A DNA stretch of 64,000 nucleotides from Cylindrotheca closterium (Eukaryota > Bacillariophyta > Bacillariophyceae > Bacillariales > Bacillariaceae), in assembly GCA_933822405.4 (NCBI GenBank), contig CAKOGP040002014.1, positions 1 through 64,000 of the forward strand, given 5' to 3'. The translations under genes were made by a program, and so were the position numbers. This document shows, one piece after another, positions 40,655 to 51,030 of this stretch (positions are counted from its first letter, which is position 1; the number at the start of each line of letters is the position of its first letter). The notes beneath the pieces were generated by a model. It was not told the origin of the DNA, did no database searches, and saw only the letters and a program-made list of their open reading frames with translations.

Positions 40655-42224
40655 ATGTCCGACGTCGAAGCCATCAATTCCAAAATCGCCGAGCTCGAGG
40701 CCGAAATGGCCCGAACGCAAAAGAACAAGGCCACCAACTATCACTTGGGTACGCTCAAAGCCAAGATTGCCAAGCTCAAGTCGGAATTGGTCAATGGACC
40801 GGGTGGCAAGTCGGCGGGAACCAAGAATGCGGAACGTGGATTTGATGTTTCCAAATCAGGAGATACGCGGATCGGGCTTGTGGGATTTCCTGTAAGTAGA
40901 AGAAGTGTGGCTTTCGTGTGTGAGTGTGTGAGGGGAATTCGTGTGTTATTGTGATGTTTGGTGTATATATATGTATACATATTGAAGACATGCATCAACA
41001 CGTATCCATCTGCTGTGGTTGCTATATTGGGGCATTGTAAATGTTGCTCGACGTGTCTCGGTGGCTATAATGTGTGTGTATATCTATATATATATATACA
41101 TATATTGCAAGCAAGCGATTGTAATTCTAACATTCTATTCTTGATTGTCATCCACTACCAATCAATCATCTACTACAACAATTTCTATGATTACTCTGAT
41201 CATTATACAGTCGGTGGGAAAGTCTACGCTCTTGACCAGTTTGACAGGAACTCGATCCGAAGCTGCCGCCTACGAGTTTACTACCCTCACCTGTATTCCA
41301 GGAACCATGAAATACAAGGGGGCCCGCATTCAAGTTTTGGATTTGCCCGGTATCATTGAAGGAGCCGCCGAAAACAAGGGTCGGGGGCGACAAGTCATTG
41401 GTACGGCGCGGACGTGCAACCTGATTTTGGTGGTTTTGGATTCCGGCAAACCCGTGACCCACAAGAAAATCATTGAAGCCGAGCTCTTTAGTTTTGGGAT
41501 CCGCATCAACCAAGAACCACCCAATGTCAAAATAGTCAAAAAGGAAGCCGGTGGCATTGGATATCAAGAACAAGTCATTCAGACCAAGGGAATGAATGTG
41601 GAAGTGGCCCGTTTGGTATGTAAGGAGTACCGAATCAGTTGTGCCGAAATCATATTGCGAGAAGACATTACGGTCGATCAATTCATTGATGTCATTGAAG
41701 GGAACCGGGCGTACATTCCGTGCCTCTATTGCTTCAACAAGATCGATGCCATTACGATTGAAGAACTGGACATTCTCGATCAATTGCCGAATTATGTGCC
41801 CATTTCATCGCAACACTCGTGGAATTTGGATGAATTGATGGAAGAAATATGGAATCGTTGTAATATGGTAAGTCATATGGATCCGATGGTCGGATAGCTA
41901 GATGGCATGGTTTTGTTTGCTGTGCCCCGCAGTGTTTGCTGTAGTAGAATGCATCATGCTCACAGATTTATATACTTTCCACAATCCAAGCTTCGAATCT
42001 ACACCAAACCACAAGGCCAAATGCCGGATTATGACGATCCCGTCATTCTTCATGCAGAAGGACCTTCCATTGAAGAATTCTGCAATCGACTGCACAAGGG
42101 AATCATGGCGCAATTCAATTTCGCATGGGTTTGGGGAAAGTCGGCCAAGCATCAACCGCAACGTTGTGGTAAGGATCATATATTGTGTGATGAGGATATT
42201 GTCCAAATTGTAAAGAAAGGATAA
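40655..42224 (+). CDS. Developmentally regulated GTP-binding protein 1 (375 aa, three exons)
   Basis: Exons are 40655-40891, 41211-41867 and 41991-42224, all phase 0; introns are 319 and 123 nt. The N-terminal helix ([20 protein letters not shown]) and [20 protein letters not shown]-loop, [11 protein letters not shown] (G2), [11 protein letters not shown] (G3), FNKIDAI (G4) and the C-terminal TGS part ([38 protein letters not shown]) match DRG1/RBG1 over the full length (human about 367 aa). DRG1 binds translating ribosomes with DFRP1 and helps relieve stalling. The first intron falls between Pro and Ser of the P-loop. The second acceptor was chosen because it restores LRIYTKP; an earlier CACAG is out of pattern. 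Confidence 0.92.
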
Positions 42225-42485
42225 GCATTAGTAAAATACTAGACGACTGGTGAATAAGGAAACCGAAAGGAATAGTAGTATTGCAATACATAGTCTCAGC
42301 AACTCTTCTCGAGCTTCCATCTCACCATGCAGCATTTCAAGCAAATGGGTTTCGTCTATTTAGTCAAACGTTTTCTCTTCTTAGATATTACCTATCAACT
42401 ACTAATAAATCCAAACCAATATTGGAGATTGATTTGGCAATGTGTTGATCCAATGTAACATGTTATCTATGTTTACGATCAACTA

Positions 42486-45215
42486 CTATTTTACATAGAT
42501 CCCAGGCCGTGAGAACTCTTCTGGGTAATCACCCCATCCTGTAACATCAAAGACCAATGCATTTTCAGGACCGCGAAAATTGTTGGGCTCGCCGCTTCTC
42601 CAAAAACACCCACCAGGTTGCAAACAACCGTCCGCTGTAGTGTAAAATGGGTCAGTTTCGCCTTCCCACTTCCAAACACCATCCGATTCCGAGTCATTGC
42701 CACCAAGAAAATGTACATAGCCAACAGCAGGAGCGACAATTGATACTATTCCTGTGATGCAAAGGTGATCATCTAGATCCTTGACCTTGGCCAAGCTCAT
42801 ACCCATTGCAGTAGCATTACCAACGTGTTCCGCATACGTCATAGAAGGCGCGCAATAGTAAGCTTGTTCTTTGCAAACAGACGATAGCGGCTTTTCATAG
42901 ATTCCAGCTAGGTTCATTGTGGGGTTGAAGTCATTGTAACCAAAGTCATCGTTTGTAGTCGGATGTTCCTTGAATTCCAAAGCAGTCTCCAGTCCTTGAA
43001 AGCTATTCGGTTCTCCTGGATTCCAGAAACAACCCCCAGGTTGCAAACAACCGTCCGTAGCTGTGTAAAATGGGCAATTATCCCCATCCCATTGCCATAT
43101 TCCTGCTGGATCTTGGGCTGCTCCGAGCCACAATCCAACCTCAAAATATTTGTAAATTGCTCGAATTTGTTCATACTCACTAGTATCTCTCACTGTTGCC
43201 AATGTCATCCCGAGAGTGGCAGCGTACGATGTATGGTTGGCACGGGAACTCTCGTCAGGGTTCGCAAAATATAATTTTGGTGTAACAATAGGAAAATAAC
43301 ATGTGGGAATGCTTGATGGGGCATCACTTGGGGCAACGGTAGGTGCCGGACTGGGGCTTATAGAAGGATGCTCTGTGGGACTGCGCGAAGGAGATCTTGA
43401 AGGGGTGGCTGTGGGAAGGGGAGTAGGGTCCGGGACTGGGACCAACGTCGGGGTTTGGGTCGGGGTGGGTGTTGGAAAACGAGTCGGAATCTTGGATGGA
43501 GGGGCTGTGGGACCGGGGGTAGAATCCGGCATAGTTGGACTTGGCGTTGTTGGAGTCAAAGTTGGAACAGCACTTGGAACAGCACTTGGAGCCTTTGAAG
43601 GACCTTTCGTAGGCTCTTCCGTGGTTGGGAATGTGACAGGTTGTCTCGTCGGATCCATCGACGGCATTTCAGAGGGAATCTTCGAAGAAGGATCACTTGC
43701 TGTTGGTGGAAGGGTATCAGCCTCAACCCGTCTTTGGATCGCAATGAGCTTCACGTTCTGGATGACTGAATCTCCAGAAAACACAGCTGATAGTAAGTTG
43801 GGCAAGTCCACATCTTCCAAGATGAGAGAGCTGAGAGCCAAAAAGCTGACATCGCCCTTGAGAAAGAGGTTAAGATCGATTTTTGTACGCTGGCACGGCA
43901 ATTCAGCACCATCTTCACAGGACTCATCCTGCAGCGCGCGTCTCTGCCCCATTGCACCACTGACTAAAGCAGCATTGGCAACCACATACCGAATGCAGCT
44001 CAGTGGTGAATTAGAGTCAACACTATCGCATCCGGCAAGAGAAGGAGTGAATGCCTCCTCAACAAAAGTCAATATTTGGGTTCGCCAAGTGTCCGTCTCA
44101 GGGTTTTCGTCGAACAGTGAAATGTCCAAGACCATTTCAATTTCTTCTAATTTCATTGCGTCCTGGCCTGCAACTTCTCGTTGGCCTCGGATCGCAATAC
44201 AATCGCCCAAAGATGGCGGTTCGAACAAAAGCGAGGTACAGGAGGCCGTGGGAGATTCCGTTGGCGAAGCACTCTGCAGGACGGTTGGATTGTCCGTGTC
44301 AGGATCGGTGTTGATGAGATCGTTTACTTCATTGGACTCTGAAGGGTCATCTTCGCCTTTTGGAATAGCAAAGACCACAACAACCGCAATCACAATCGCA
44401 AGAACGGCACAAATGGCGAACGGAACCAGATACTTCTTCTTGTTTGATGATGAGGGGGGTGGATCTTCAGTTTCCTCTTCAACATCATTGTTTCGGTTAT
44501 CAAGGGTGCGCTTCAAATCGTCCATCTGCTTTTGTATGGCCTTGTTTCTTTCTTCAAGGTTCTGGACTCTATCGTCTTGCTGGTCTTCAACAGCCAAGGC
44601 TTCAAGTCTGTATCCTTCCTCACCGCCTGGAGTATTTGCCACGGGCTCTGTAAGTTTTTGATCATCCGATGCGTTAACTATAGGGAGATCAGCGATCCCC
44701 CCTTCCTTTCCACGCCTACTGGCCTTGCGAGTCTCCTTGTTTTCACGCCTTGATCCGGGCTCAGCTCCAGGTTTGGATGCTCCAGAACCACGTTTACCCC
44801 TAGCTTTGGCTTCTTCATCTCTCTTGGAACGTGACCCGTTTGAAGCGCTATGCGCAGATCTTCCTCCTCTGGCTCTATCCTTCGCATCTTGGTCTTGTCG
44901 GGTTCTACGGGAGTCCGAAGACTTAACCCGTGTTTTATCTCGCTTGGAACGTGGCCGATTGGATTCACTGTGAGCACCTACTTCGGAACGCGAAGACTTT
45001 CCTCTTTCTCTGGCTCTTTCCTTTGCCTCTCGATCTTCACTTGATCGACTGGAAGGATATCTCTTTGAGCGAGACAAACGATTGCTGTGTTCGCTCACGT
45101 CTGGAGCTGCTACGGAAGATCCAGATGACTTTCCTTTGGCACTTTGCTGCTTCGCCTCTTGCTCTTCTCTTGCCCGGCGAGTTCTACGCTCCTTCTTTTC
45201 TTTTTCCTCGTCCAT
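42486..45215 (-). CDS. Single-span membrane protein with two C-type lectin domains (909 aa)
   Basis: Order of parts: a basic, charged N-terminus (1-200) with repeated SSRS/SKRD/REAK units; a short coiled-coil-like stretch (VQNLEERNKAIQKQMDDLKR); a membrane span (about 260-285, YLVPFAICAVLAIVIAVVVVF); a Cys-containing module of unknown type (about 315-500); a P-S/P-T stalk (about 508-635); then two C-type-lectin-like domains (about 638-780 and 780-909). Each lectin domain shows W-(Q/K)-W-(D/E)-G, GCLQPGGCFW and GEPN, with a late YND or WGD. EPN is the mannose-type sugar motif, so Ca-dependent glycan binding at the cell surface is likely (inference). A damaged paralogue lies at 51031-53265. Confidence 0.75.
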   Translation of the reverse strand: MDEEKEKKERRTRRAREEQEAKQQSAKGKSSGSSVAAPDVSEHSNRLSRSKRYPSSRSSEDREAKERARERGKSSRSEVGAHSESNRPRSKRDKTRVKSSDSRRTRQDQDAKDRARGGRSAHSASNGSRSKRDEEAKARGKRGSGASKPGAEPGSRRENKETRKASRRGKEGGIADLPIVNASDDQKLTEPVANTPGGEEGYRLEALAVEDQQDDRVQNLEERNKAIQKQMDDLKRTLDNRNNDVEEETEDPPPSSSNKKKYLVPFAICAVLAIVIAVVVVFAIPKGEDDPSESNEVNDLINTDPDTDNPTVLQSASPTESPTASCTSLLFEPPSLGDCIAIRGQREVAGQDAMKLEEIEMVLDISLFDENPETDTWRTQILTFVEEAFTPSLAGCDSVDSNSPLSCIRYVVANAALVSGAMGQRRALQDESCEDGAELPCQRTKIDLNLFLKGDVSFLALSSLILEDVDLPNLLSAVFSGDSVIQNVKLIAIQRRVEADTLPPTASDPSSKIPSEMPSMDPTRQPVTFPTTEEPTKGPSKAPSAVPSAVPTLTPTTPSPTMPDSTPGPTAPPSKIPTRFPTPTPTQTPTLVPVPDPTPLPTATPSRSPSRSPTEHPSISPSPAPTVAPSDAPSSIPTCYFPIVTPKLYFANPDESSRANHTSYAATLGMTLATVRDTSEYEQIRAIYKYFEVGLWLGAAQDPAGIWQWDGDNCPFYTATDGCLQPGGCFWNPGEPNSFQGLETALEFKEHPTTNDDFGYNDFNPTMNLAGIYEKPLSSVCKEQAYYCAPSMTYAEHVGNATAMGMSLAKVKDLDDHLCITGIVSIVAPAVGYVHFLGGNDSESDGVWKWEGETDPFYTTADGCLQPGGCFWRSGEPNNFRGPENALVFDVTGWGDYPEEFSRPGIYVK

Positions 45216-45667
45216 AATGGATTACTGTACCTTGAAATCTTGAGGTATTTCACACTCAGAAAAGAGAGGATGTGCGAGAGTCCGTTTCAAGCTTAGTCCA
45301 GTTTTTTGAAAATTACAACACGCATGCAAAAGTTCTTTCCGGCTAAAAATTTTGCACCCATCTGACAGTACGGTACTGTACGCTTTGAACTTACCTACAG
45401 TATGATAAAGTCCATCTGATCGTGGAATTGTCGTCTCTCACCCAAATAATTCGCGAGTAATTTGATTAAAGTGGGTTTGCAGTGCCACGTACGGAATCGA
45501 TTATTGTACACGTACCGTGTGCTTTAGATTTATTGTCAAGTGCAAATAACGCCATTCGAATTTGATCCACCGGATAGTTGTGTCCGTGCAGCGCGTAGCG
45601 TCATCCCCGAGCAGGCAACAATATCTTTTGAAACTGAGAATGCAGTTTTGTCAAAACTTGATCGGAA
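45216..45667. other. Intergenic stretch between lectin gene and transposon
   Basis: Holds ACAGTACGGTACTGTAC near 45367. No gene. Confidence 0.45.
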
Positions 45668-45730
45668 ATTCTACCGCGCGTTTGCCTCATATGAGAGGCA
45701 GGGTGTTTGCCTCATATTATGAGGCAGAAT
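45668..45730 (+). repeat. Left terminal inverted repeat of the piggyBac-like element
   Basis: ATTCTACCGCGCG followed by two palindromic TGCCTCAT...GAGGCA units. Confidence 0.65.
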
Positions 45731-45865
45731 ATCGACCCAAAAATCGGATGTACGCACGGACCATCTTGGTATAAAATGAACACAAAAAAACAACAACAAC
45801 ACAACAACAAAAAACTTCGACCATGACAAAACACCTACTTTTGAACACAATAGAAGTAAAATAGA

Positions 45866-47768
45866 CTAATAGACTAATGGTTGTCTAGAAGAATGTTTAT
45901 CAAATAGGTGTTGCCGCCAGCAATCGCGGTTTATTTTAGGACTGCATATGTAGCATTTTTTGTGATTTGGGCTTTTCTCTCGGTCTGTCAAATCCACACA
46001 AGCCAAACACTGGAGGCTTGTCTTCTTGCCACAGCCCTCAATGCAGCATCTACCTTGATATAGCTGCACGTTTCCTGTCCTTTGACCCTCCGCTTGCGTT
46101 TTATTGGAGTTAGATGGATTCCAAGCCCATTCCTTGCAGTGGGACTACCAAAAACCGTGGGTAAATCTGTAGGATTTAGAGGTGGTTTTCGTAAAGACCG
46201 TTGATTGTCGTACCTGTTGTTGATTAGTTCCTCCGCAAGGTAGGAATGGAAGGTTTTCTGTGCCTCTGTTGTATTTGTAGCTCGCTTGTATAAGGCCCAA
46301 GTATCAGTGATGATAATTCCCAACATGGAAATACCCACTCTGATATGCCACAAGTGACACTTCAATTTTTGTTCCAACTGTAGTGTGTCTTGACAATGGC
46401 GGTTTTGCTGATCAACCCTTCCATAGATTGAGCAGTAGACTTCACAAGCCGTTGGCTGTGGTATTTGGAAGTCCACTCGCTCGGGTGCTGTGTACCTGCC
46501 GTTAACTAGTTGTCTCCAACATGTCCGCCAGTACCTTTCCCAACTTCAAGGGATGACGCACTTGCAATGAAATACCTCCGGTCACGATCAACCCAGACAA
46601 ATGCAAGTAGTGTCGGATTGCTGAATCTGCTGATAACCCATTCAAGTCGCCACGGTTTTGTAGCTCAAGACCTGATAGGTATCCCTGGGGATACTACTTC
46701 CTATTTGCTGTCTTGACTACACCAATGAAGTGCATCCCAAGACGGAGCATTTCCTCCTCAGCTGCAACAGAAGCAAAGTATGAGTCAGCACAGACGACTC
46801 TCCAACTGTTATGCAACGGAAGTACCAATTCCTTCATCACCTGGAACCCTGTGGCAGCCCATTGCCTTCTGTAGTTTTGTCTTCTTCCTCTTCATCTCTC
46901 TTTGTAAGCTTCAGACGAAGCATCACACCACTATCACCACACGCCGAATCTTGGATCTCACACCCACTTTCTGTTTTCCTGTCTATCGCAACATAGTTGG
47001 GAAAGCCCTCATTGATCCAATGACCGCCAATGCCATACCATCAGTATAAGACTGAAGGCTCTCGAAGGAAACAAAAGAAGAAAATAGTCCAACCTCGGCA
47101 GCAAAAAACCAGCGTCACATCCATCACAGATCTCATCATTCACTGGAGTCCTCAACAGCCATTCTCGCTGGCGAATGAGATTGCCAATACTAACCCCATC
47201 TGGTTCATCAAACCATTCGAAGCCATGCTGAGTTGCAACTGGCTGTGGTCCCTGTTGCTGTTGTGCCGGCGGAGTTAGGAGGACCGACTGTTGGCCCATT
47301 GTCATGGGTTCTGGTGCCTGTTGCTCATCTGGGACCGATCTTGTATGATTGTTGTGTTCTTCTGGTTGGTTTGGGGGTGTTGTTGGTTGTTGTGGTGACT
47401 GTGGTGGCTGTGGTGGCTGTTGTGGCTGTTGTGGCTGTTGTGGCTGCTCTGGAGCCAGTGGTAGAGCAGGCATCAGATTTTGTGCCGCGACCACTGCTTC
47501 TACTTCCACACCTTGTTGTGGCACAGCAGCTTGGACAACTTCAACGGGAGCAAGACTGACGCTTCTACTGTTGACAGAGGCGAATGGTTGTGTAATTGGC
47601 TTGACCAGTTGCTGTTTGGCCGCAAACAACCTCCTCCACAACTCCAAAAACAGCTTTTGAATTGGCATTGGAGCCATAGCGACGCTTGCACTCGGCCAAG
47701 CTGGTGACCAAGATTGCCCTTGTTGATACTCTTGCCCCTATTGGATGTTTGGGGTTGCTAGGTGCCAT
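45866..47768 (-). pseudogene. piggyBac-like transposase, broken
   Basis: Pieces in order on the minus strand: an N-terminus from the ATG at 47768 (SNPKHPIGARVS, RRYGSNANSKAVFGVV); a Pro/Gln-rich stretch in another frame (up to about 47009) including FEWFDEPDGVSIG; a DDE-type segment VVCADSYFASVAAEEEML and HFIGVVKTANRK (about 46690-46850) followed by an in-frame TAG; the late GRVDQQNRHCQD...ISMLGIIITDTWALYKRA (within 46069-46476); and a Cys-rich zinc-type end (CCIEGC, QCLAC, CYIC). At least one frame change and one stop break it, so it cannot encode an intact protein. The order and motifs fit piggyBac (DDE_Tnp_1_7). Confidence 0.7.
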
Positions 47769-47988
47769 GGTTGGGTCGTTGTAGTTGTCGTTGTGATGGT
47801 GATGATGTCAGTTTTTTTTTGCACACAAAAGCGCATTGAAGCACCTTTGACGAAGAATATCTCCGTCCACAGCAATTTTCAGTTAGTGACCCCATAGAAA
47901 ACATGAAACTTTGAATACCAAGGAATACGCTCTTAAAGCAGGAGGTTTGTTAAACATGTTTACGGTAAATGGGTAGGACTGTCAAAAG

Positions 47989-48034
47989 CTGCCTCATAGG
48001 AGGCATATGCCTCATATGAGGCGCGCGGTAGAAT
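47989..48034 (-). repeat. Right terminal inverted repeat of the piggyBac-like element
   Basis: On the minus strand it reads ATTCTACCGCGCG, then CCTCATATGAGGC and TGCCTCCTATGAGGCA-like palindromes, mirroring the left end. Confidence 0.65.
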
Positions 48035-49204
48035 AGACACAGTAGACACATCCTTATTCTCCATTCCGTTGAGTCGACTATTGTCCTCTGCCTCAGGTAT
48101 ACGAGTAGGTACCGGTAGGTGGTACACGTATAGGTAGGACGTGAAGCACGGTTGGCGGACGGAGTGAAGAGCGTCGAGGACGGAAAGTTGGTTTATCACA
48201 ATGGGAGCCTGCTAGATGACGGAGACACTAGAAGGGGCATAGCTGCACGGTCCCTCGCGACCCTCTGTTTTCTCCCATTTGCACCATTGGCTGCTCAGTA
48301 CCTATTTTGAATTTGTTCCGGATTGATTGATTCGACCTCAGTGCAAAGAACCAGTCTCTAACTTAGTACCTTGATGCTTGTCGCATCACGTCGTACCATC
48401 GGAACAAACGTGCGATTTGTCACCTTTCTTGGAGCCAGAACGTTCGCTATCATGCAACACACCTACTGCTGCAGAGTGGAATGACTTTTTGTGAGATGAT
48501 TTTCCGTTTGCTCTCTGCTTTGCCTCTCGCTCTGCTGTGGAATGACGAGATCAACTTTTGTCTTTTTCCTTCCTTTTCCGATTCCTTGGATGGGCCTTTG
48601 CTACTAACTGTATCATCTGTCATATTTTCTGTACAACAAGCCAAATATCTTCAGTATTGTTATTCTTCAAATGCAATGTTTGCTGCTTTTTATCATTCAA
48701 AATCTTGTTGGAGAGGTTACTCACTCCTCTCGCTCTGCGACGAACGATGAGATACCATGAGAAGTAGAGTACATCTAGGGAGTATAATGTACATGACAAA
48801 GTTGGTTTATATGATTAAGTGGTATCTGATCGAAAATGGAAAAAATGGACAAGAGGGTTAATCCCGATCGGTACCTGGTACTGTAGATTCAGCTGCTTTC
48901 ATATATATCGGGCACACTGGGGAAGAAGGGCGGTAGATGCACTATGAAGTCGCGCAGTACCAAGTATAGTGTGTTGCAAGCTGACTGCACGTATTTTCGC
49001 AACTGAATAAAAAGTCAAATAAGGATTCCACACAAAGAATAAGGCTCGCCAAATTGGCTCACTGATAGACCGTTTTTGCAACTGATTAAAAAGTCAAATG
49101 AATCTCTACTGTAGGCATTGGCTCGCTGAGGATGGACCAACAGATGATTTCATTCAACAGGAACAACTGCACCGGTACCCAGTATGACCTCTAGCTAGTG
49201 TTTC
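48035..49204. other. Intergenic stretch with a short direct repeat
   Basis: No gene supported. A roughly 28-bp direct repeat (GCAACTGAATAAAAAGTCAAA and a close copy) lies at about 48992-49020 and 49072-49099. GGTACCGGTAGG occurs near 48108 and CACCGGTACC near 49170. Confidence 0.45.
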
Positions 49205-50092
49205 TTAATTCAATAGGTCATTTTCTGATCCTATGCAGGAGTCGCAGAAGCGATAATAGTCATACATCTCTGTCAGATGAGCTTCTACCCTGCTCTTCAC
49301 ATCTGTATATTCTGGTTTCCAAATGCATTCGTCACTCTTGTTTCTGTCCTTGTTGGTGGAACGAAGCGCGAAATTCTTCACAGGGTGTCGTCGTGGTTGC
49401 AGAATGTTGCCCATGTAACTCAAATATGGATCGATTGGGATCGCATTGAAACACTTTATCGGCCGTTTGGAATAGTTCATTAATTCGTAGGAGAACCGTA
49501 CATTTGTCTTCAAGTCGCAGCTTCTAATTTCCTTCCTGAGATCCGAAGAGTCGCAATTGAAAATGATATCCTTAAAATTGCACTCCGACATCAGATGCGA
49601 AACACGTTCTCGACATGGAATATGAAACTCCAGCTGATAATCACGCAGTCTCTCCCAAAATTTGAAATCGATTTCATGTGAAATCCAGTCACAATCTTCA
49701 AACCCAATTTCGTTCATGATATCAGGGTGTACCCGGCCACGAGACCAGACACGCTTCGCCTTTAATCCCACCATGCCCTTAGGCGTATTTGCAGTTGTCG
49801 TATTGGAACGAATCCGTTCATTGACCTGATAGTAGTCGTAGGAGTATCCTTTGTGCCCGCAGATACGTTCATATGTTCCTGCTAACTGACAATTTACCGT
49901 TGTCCCAGCTGTTTTTGCCATGTGAACGTGGGCGAAAACTTGTTCAGGTATTTTCCATAGCCGTCCTTTCTGTTGGATGGATGATTTTGAAATTGCAGCA
50001 TTGTTATGGAAATCAAATGACGAAAGCCATATTGTTAACAGCAATAGGATTATCCCCCAGATCAAGCATGTGATCAGAAAAAGGAAGCGCAT
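49205..50092 (-). CDS. Sulfotransferase-like type II membrane protein (295 aa)
   Basis: A short cytoplasmic N-terminus (MRF) is followed by one membrane anchor (LFLITCLIWGIILLLLTIWL), the topology of Golgi glycan-modifying enzymes. FAHVHMAKTAGTTVNCQLA corresponds to the 5'-phosphosulfate-binding loop of PAPS-dependent sulfotransferases (H-x-x-K-T-(A/G)-G-T-T). Eight or more cysteines lie in the lumenal part. The second PAPS (3'-phosphate) motif is not obvious, so the enzyme call is by the first loop and topology only. A likely substrate would be a secreted glycan or glycoprotein; unknown. Confidence 0.6.
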   Translation of the reverse strand: MRFLFLITCLIWGIILLLLTIWLSSFDFHNNAAISKSSIQQKGRLWKIPEQVFAHVHMAKTAGTTVNCQLAGTYERICGHKGYSYDYYQVNERIRSNTTTANTPKGMVGLKAKRVWSRGRVHPDIMNEIGFEDCDWISHEIDFKFWERLRDYQLEFHIPCRERVSHLMSECNFKDIIFNCDSSDLRKEIRSCDLKTNVRFSYELMNYSKRPIKCFNAIPIDPYLSYMGNILQPRRHPVKNFALRSTNKDRNKSDECIWKPEYTDVKSRVEAHLTEMYDYYRFCDSCIGSENDLLN

Positions 50093-51030
50093 TGTGCTTC
50101 TGTCGCGAAAATATGTGCAACCTGGCTTTTTTTCGATGTAAATCCGAAGTCCACAACATTAATATTTGTCCAGGATGAAAAGCTGATGTCGATGACTATA
50201 TATTATACATTGAATATGCGATGATGAATGATGAACCGTGGCGATAAATTCAGATTTTTAGAGAAATCGAAACCACGGAACCGACCAGTTGGACATGAAT
50301 AATAGAAACAGTGCAGTAAAACGTTGTGCAGGGCGGATCAAGTCACCACAAACTTGCTGCTTTCTGTTGTTCTGACGTTATGATGAACTGTGATTGTGAT
50401 GTGTGTCATATATAATTGTCGTCGCGTGCTTCATCAAAATATTCTTTTTTTTATATACGTACAGTATAGTGTACACGTGTACGTGCATATGCGGTTGAAG
50501 GTGCGCACAGTTTCACAACGTCACGCGTTATTATTACATGGCCCTGCTCACGATGAGATCCGGGTCCTTGATGCTTCGAGGATCTGATAGGCTGCCCTAG
50601 GCCCCGATTTGCAAAGAATTGAAAACTACCTATAGAGTCGTTGGTATCAACAGATTGAGTCTGCTCACTTTGTATGACTCTTTTTTGGTGGACTTTTTGT
50701 GTTTGTTTGGCTGATGATCATTGTGTTCACCGAGCAATGCACCACGACGACACCGCCTTCAGTAATGCAGGGATGCCAGTTGCCAGTTACATTGTATATG
50801 GTACATATAAGACGCCGATTCAAATTTGGTTGGTGTCGGATGGCCGTGTTGTGCGTATCTATCATTACCCCTATATTCATTAGTTGCAGGTTGAATTGTC
50901 CCAAATGGATCTTCACTGCTTGCAAGTTGTTTTGTTACGACTTACTTTGTTCCTTTGTGTTTCGTCTCAATCTTTACTAGATCGTCATCGTGAAAAGTAA
51001 TCAATAAGAGTACAGCTAAGGATTGACTAC
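50093..51030. other. Intergenic stretch
   Basis: I see no gene. Contains GTACAGTATAGTGTACACGT near 50460. Confidence 0.45.

Larger units (their letters stand above)
45668..48034 (-). mobile_element. Degenerate piggyBac-like DNA transposon (about 2.4 kb)
   Basis: The left end (from 45668) and the inverted right end (to 48034) both begin ATTCTACCGCGCG, followed by TGCCTCATATGAG-type palindromes present twice at each end. Between them lies a broken piggyBac-type transposase on the minus strand. No TTAA duplication is visible at the ends, so either the true edge is slightly different or the site has decayed. Confidence 0.7.

Noticed and set aside
43303..44661. Plus-strand frame of 452 codons opposite the lectin gene
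   Set aside because: Its Gly/Val repeats are the mirror of the P-S/P-T stalk codons.
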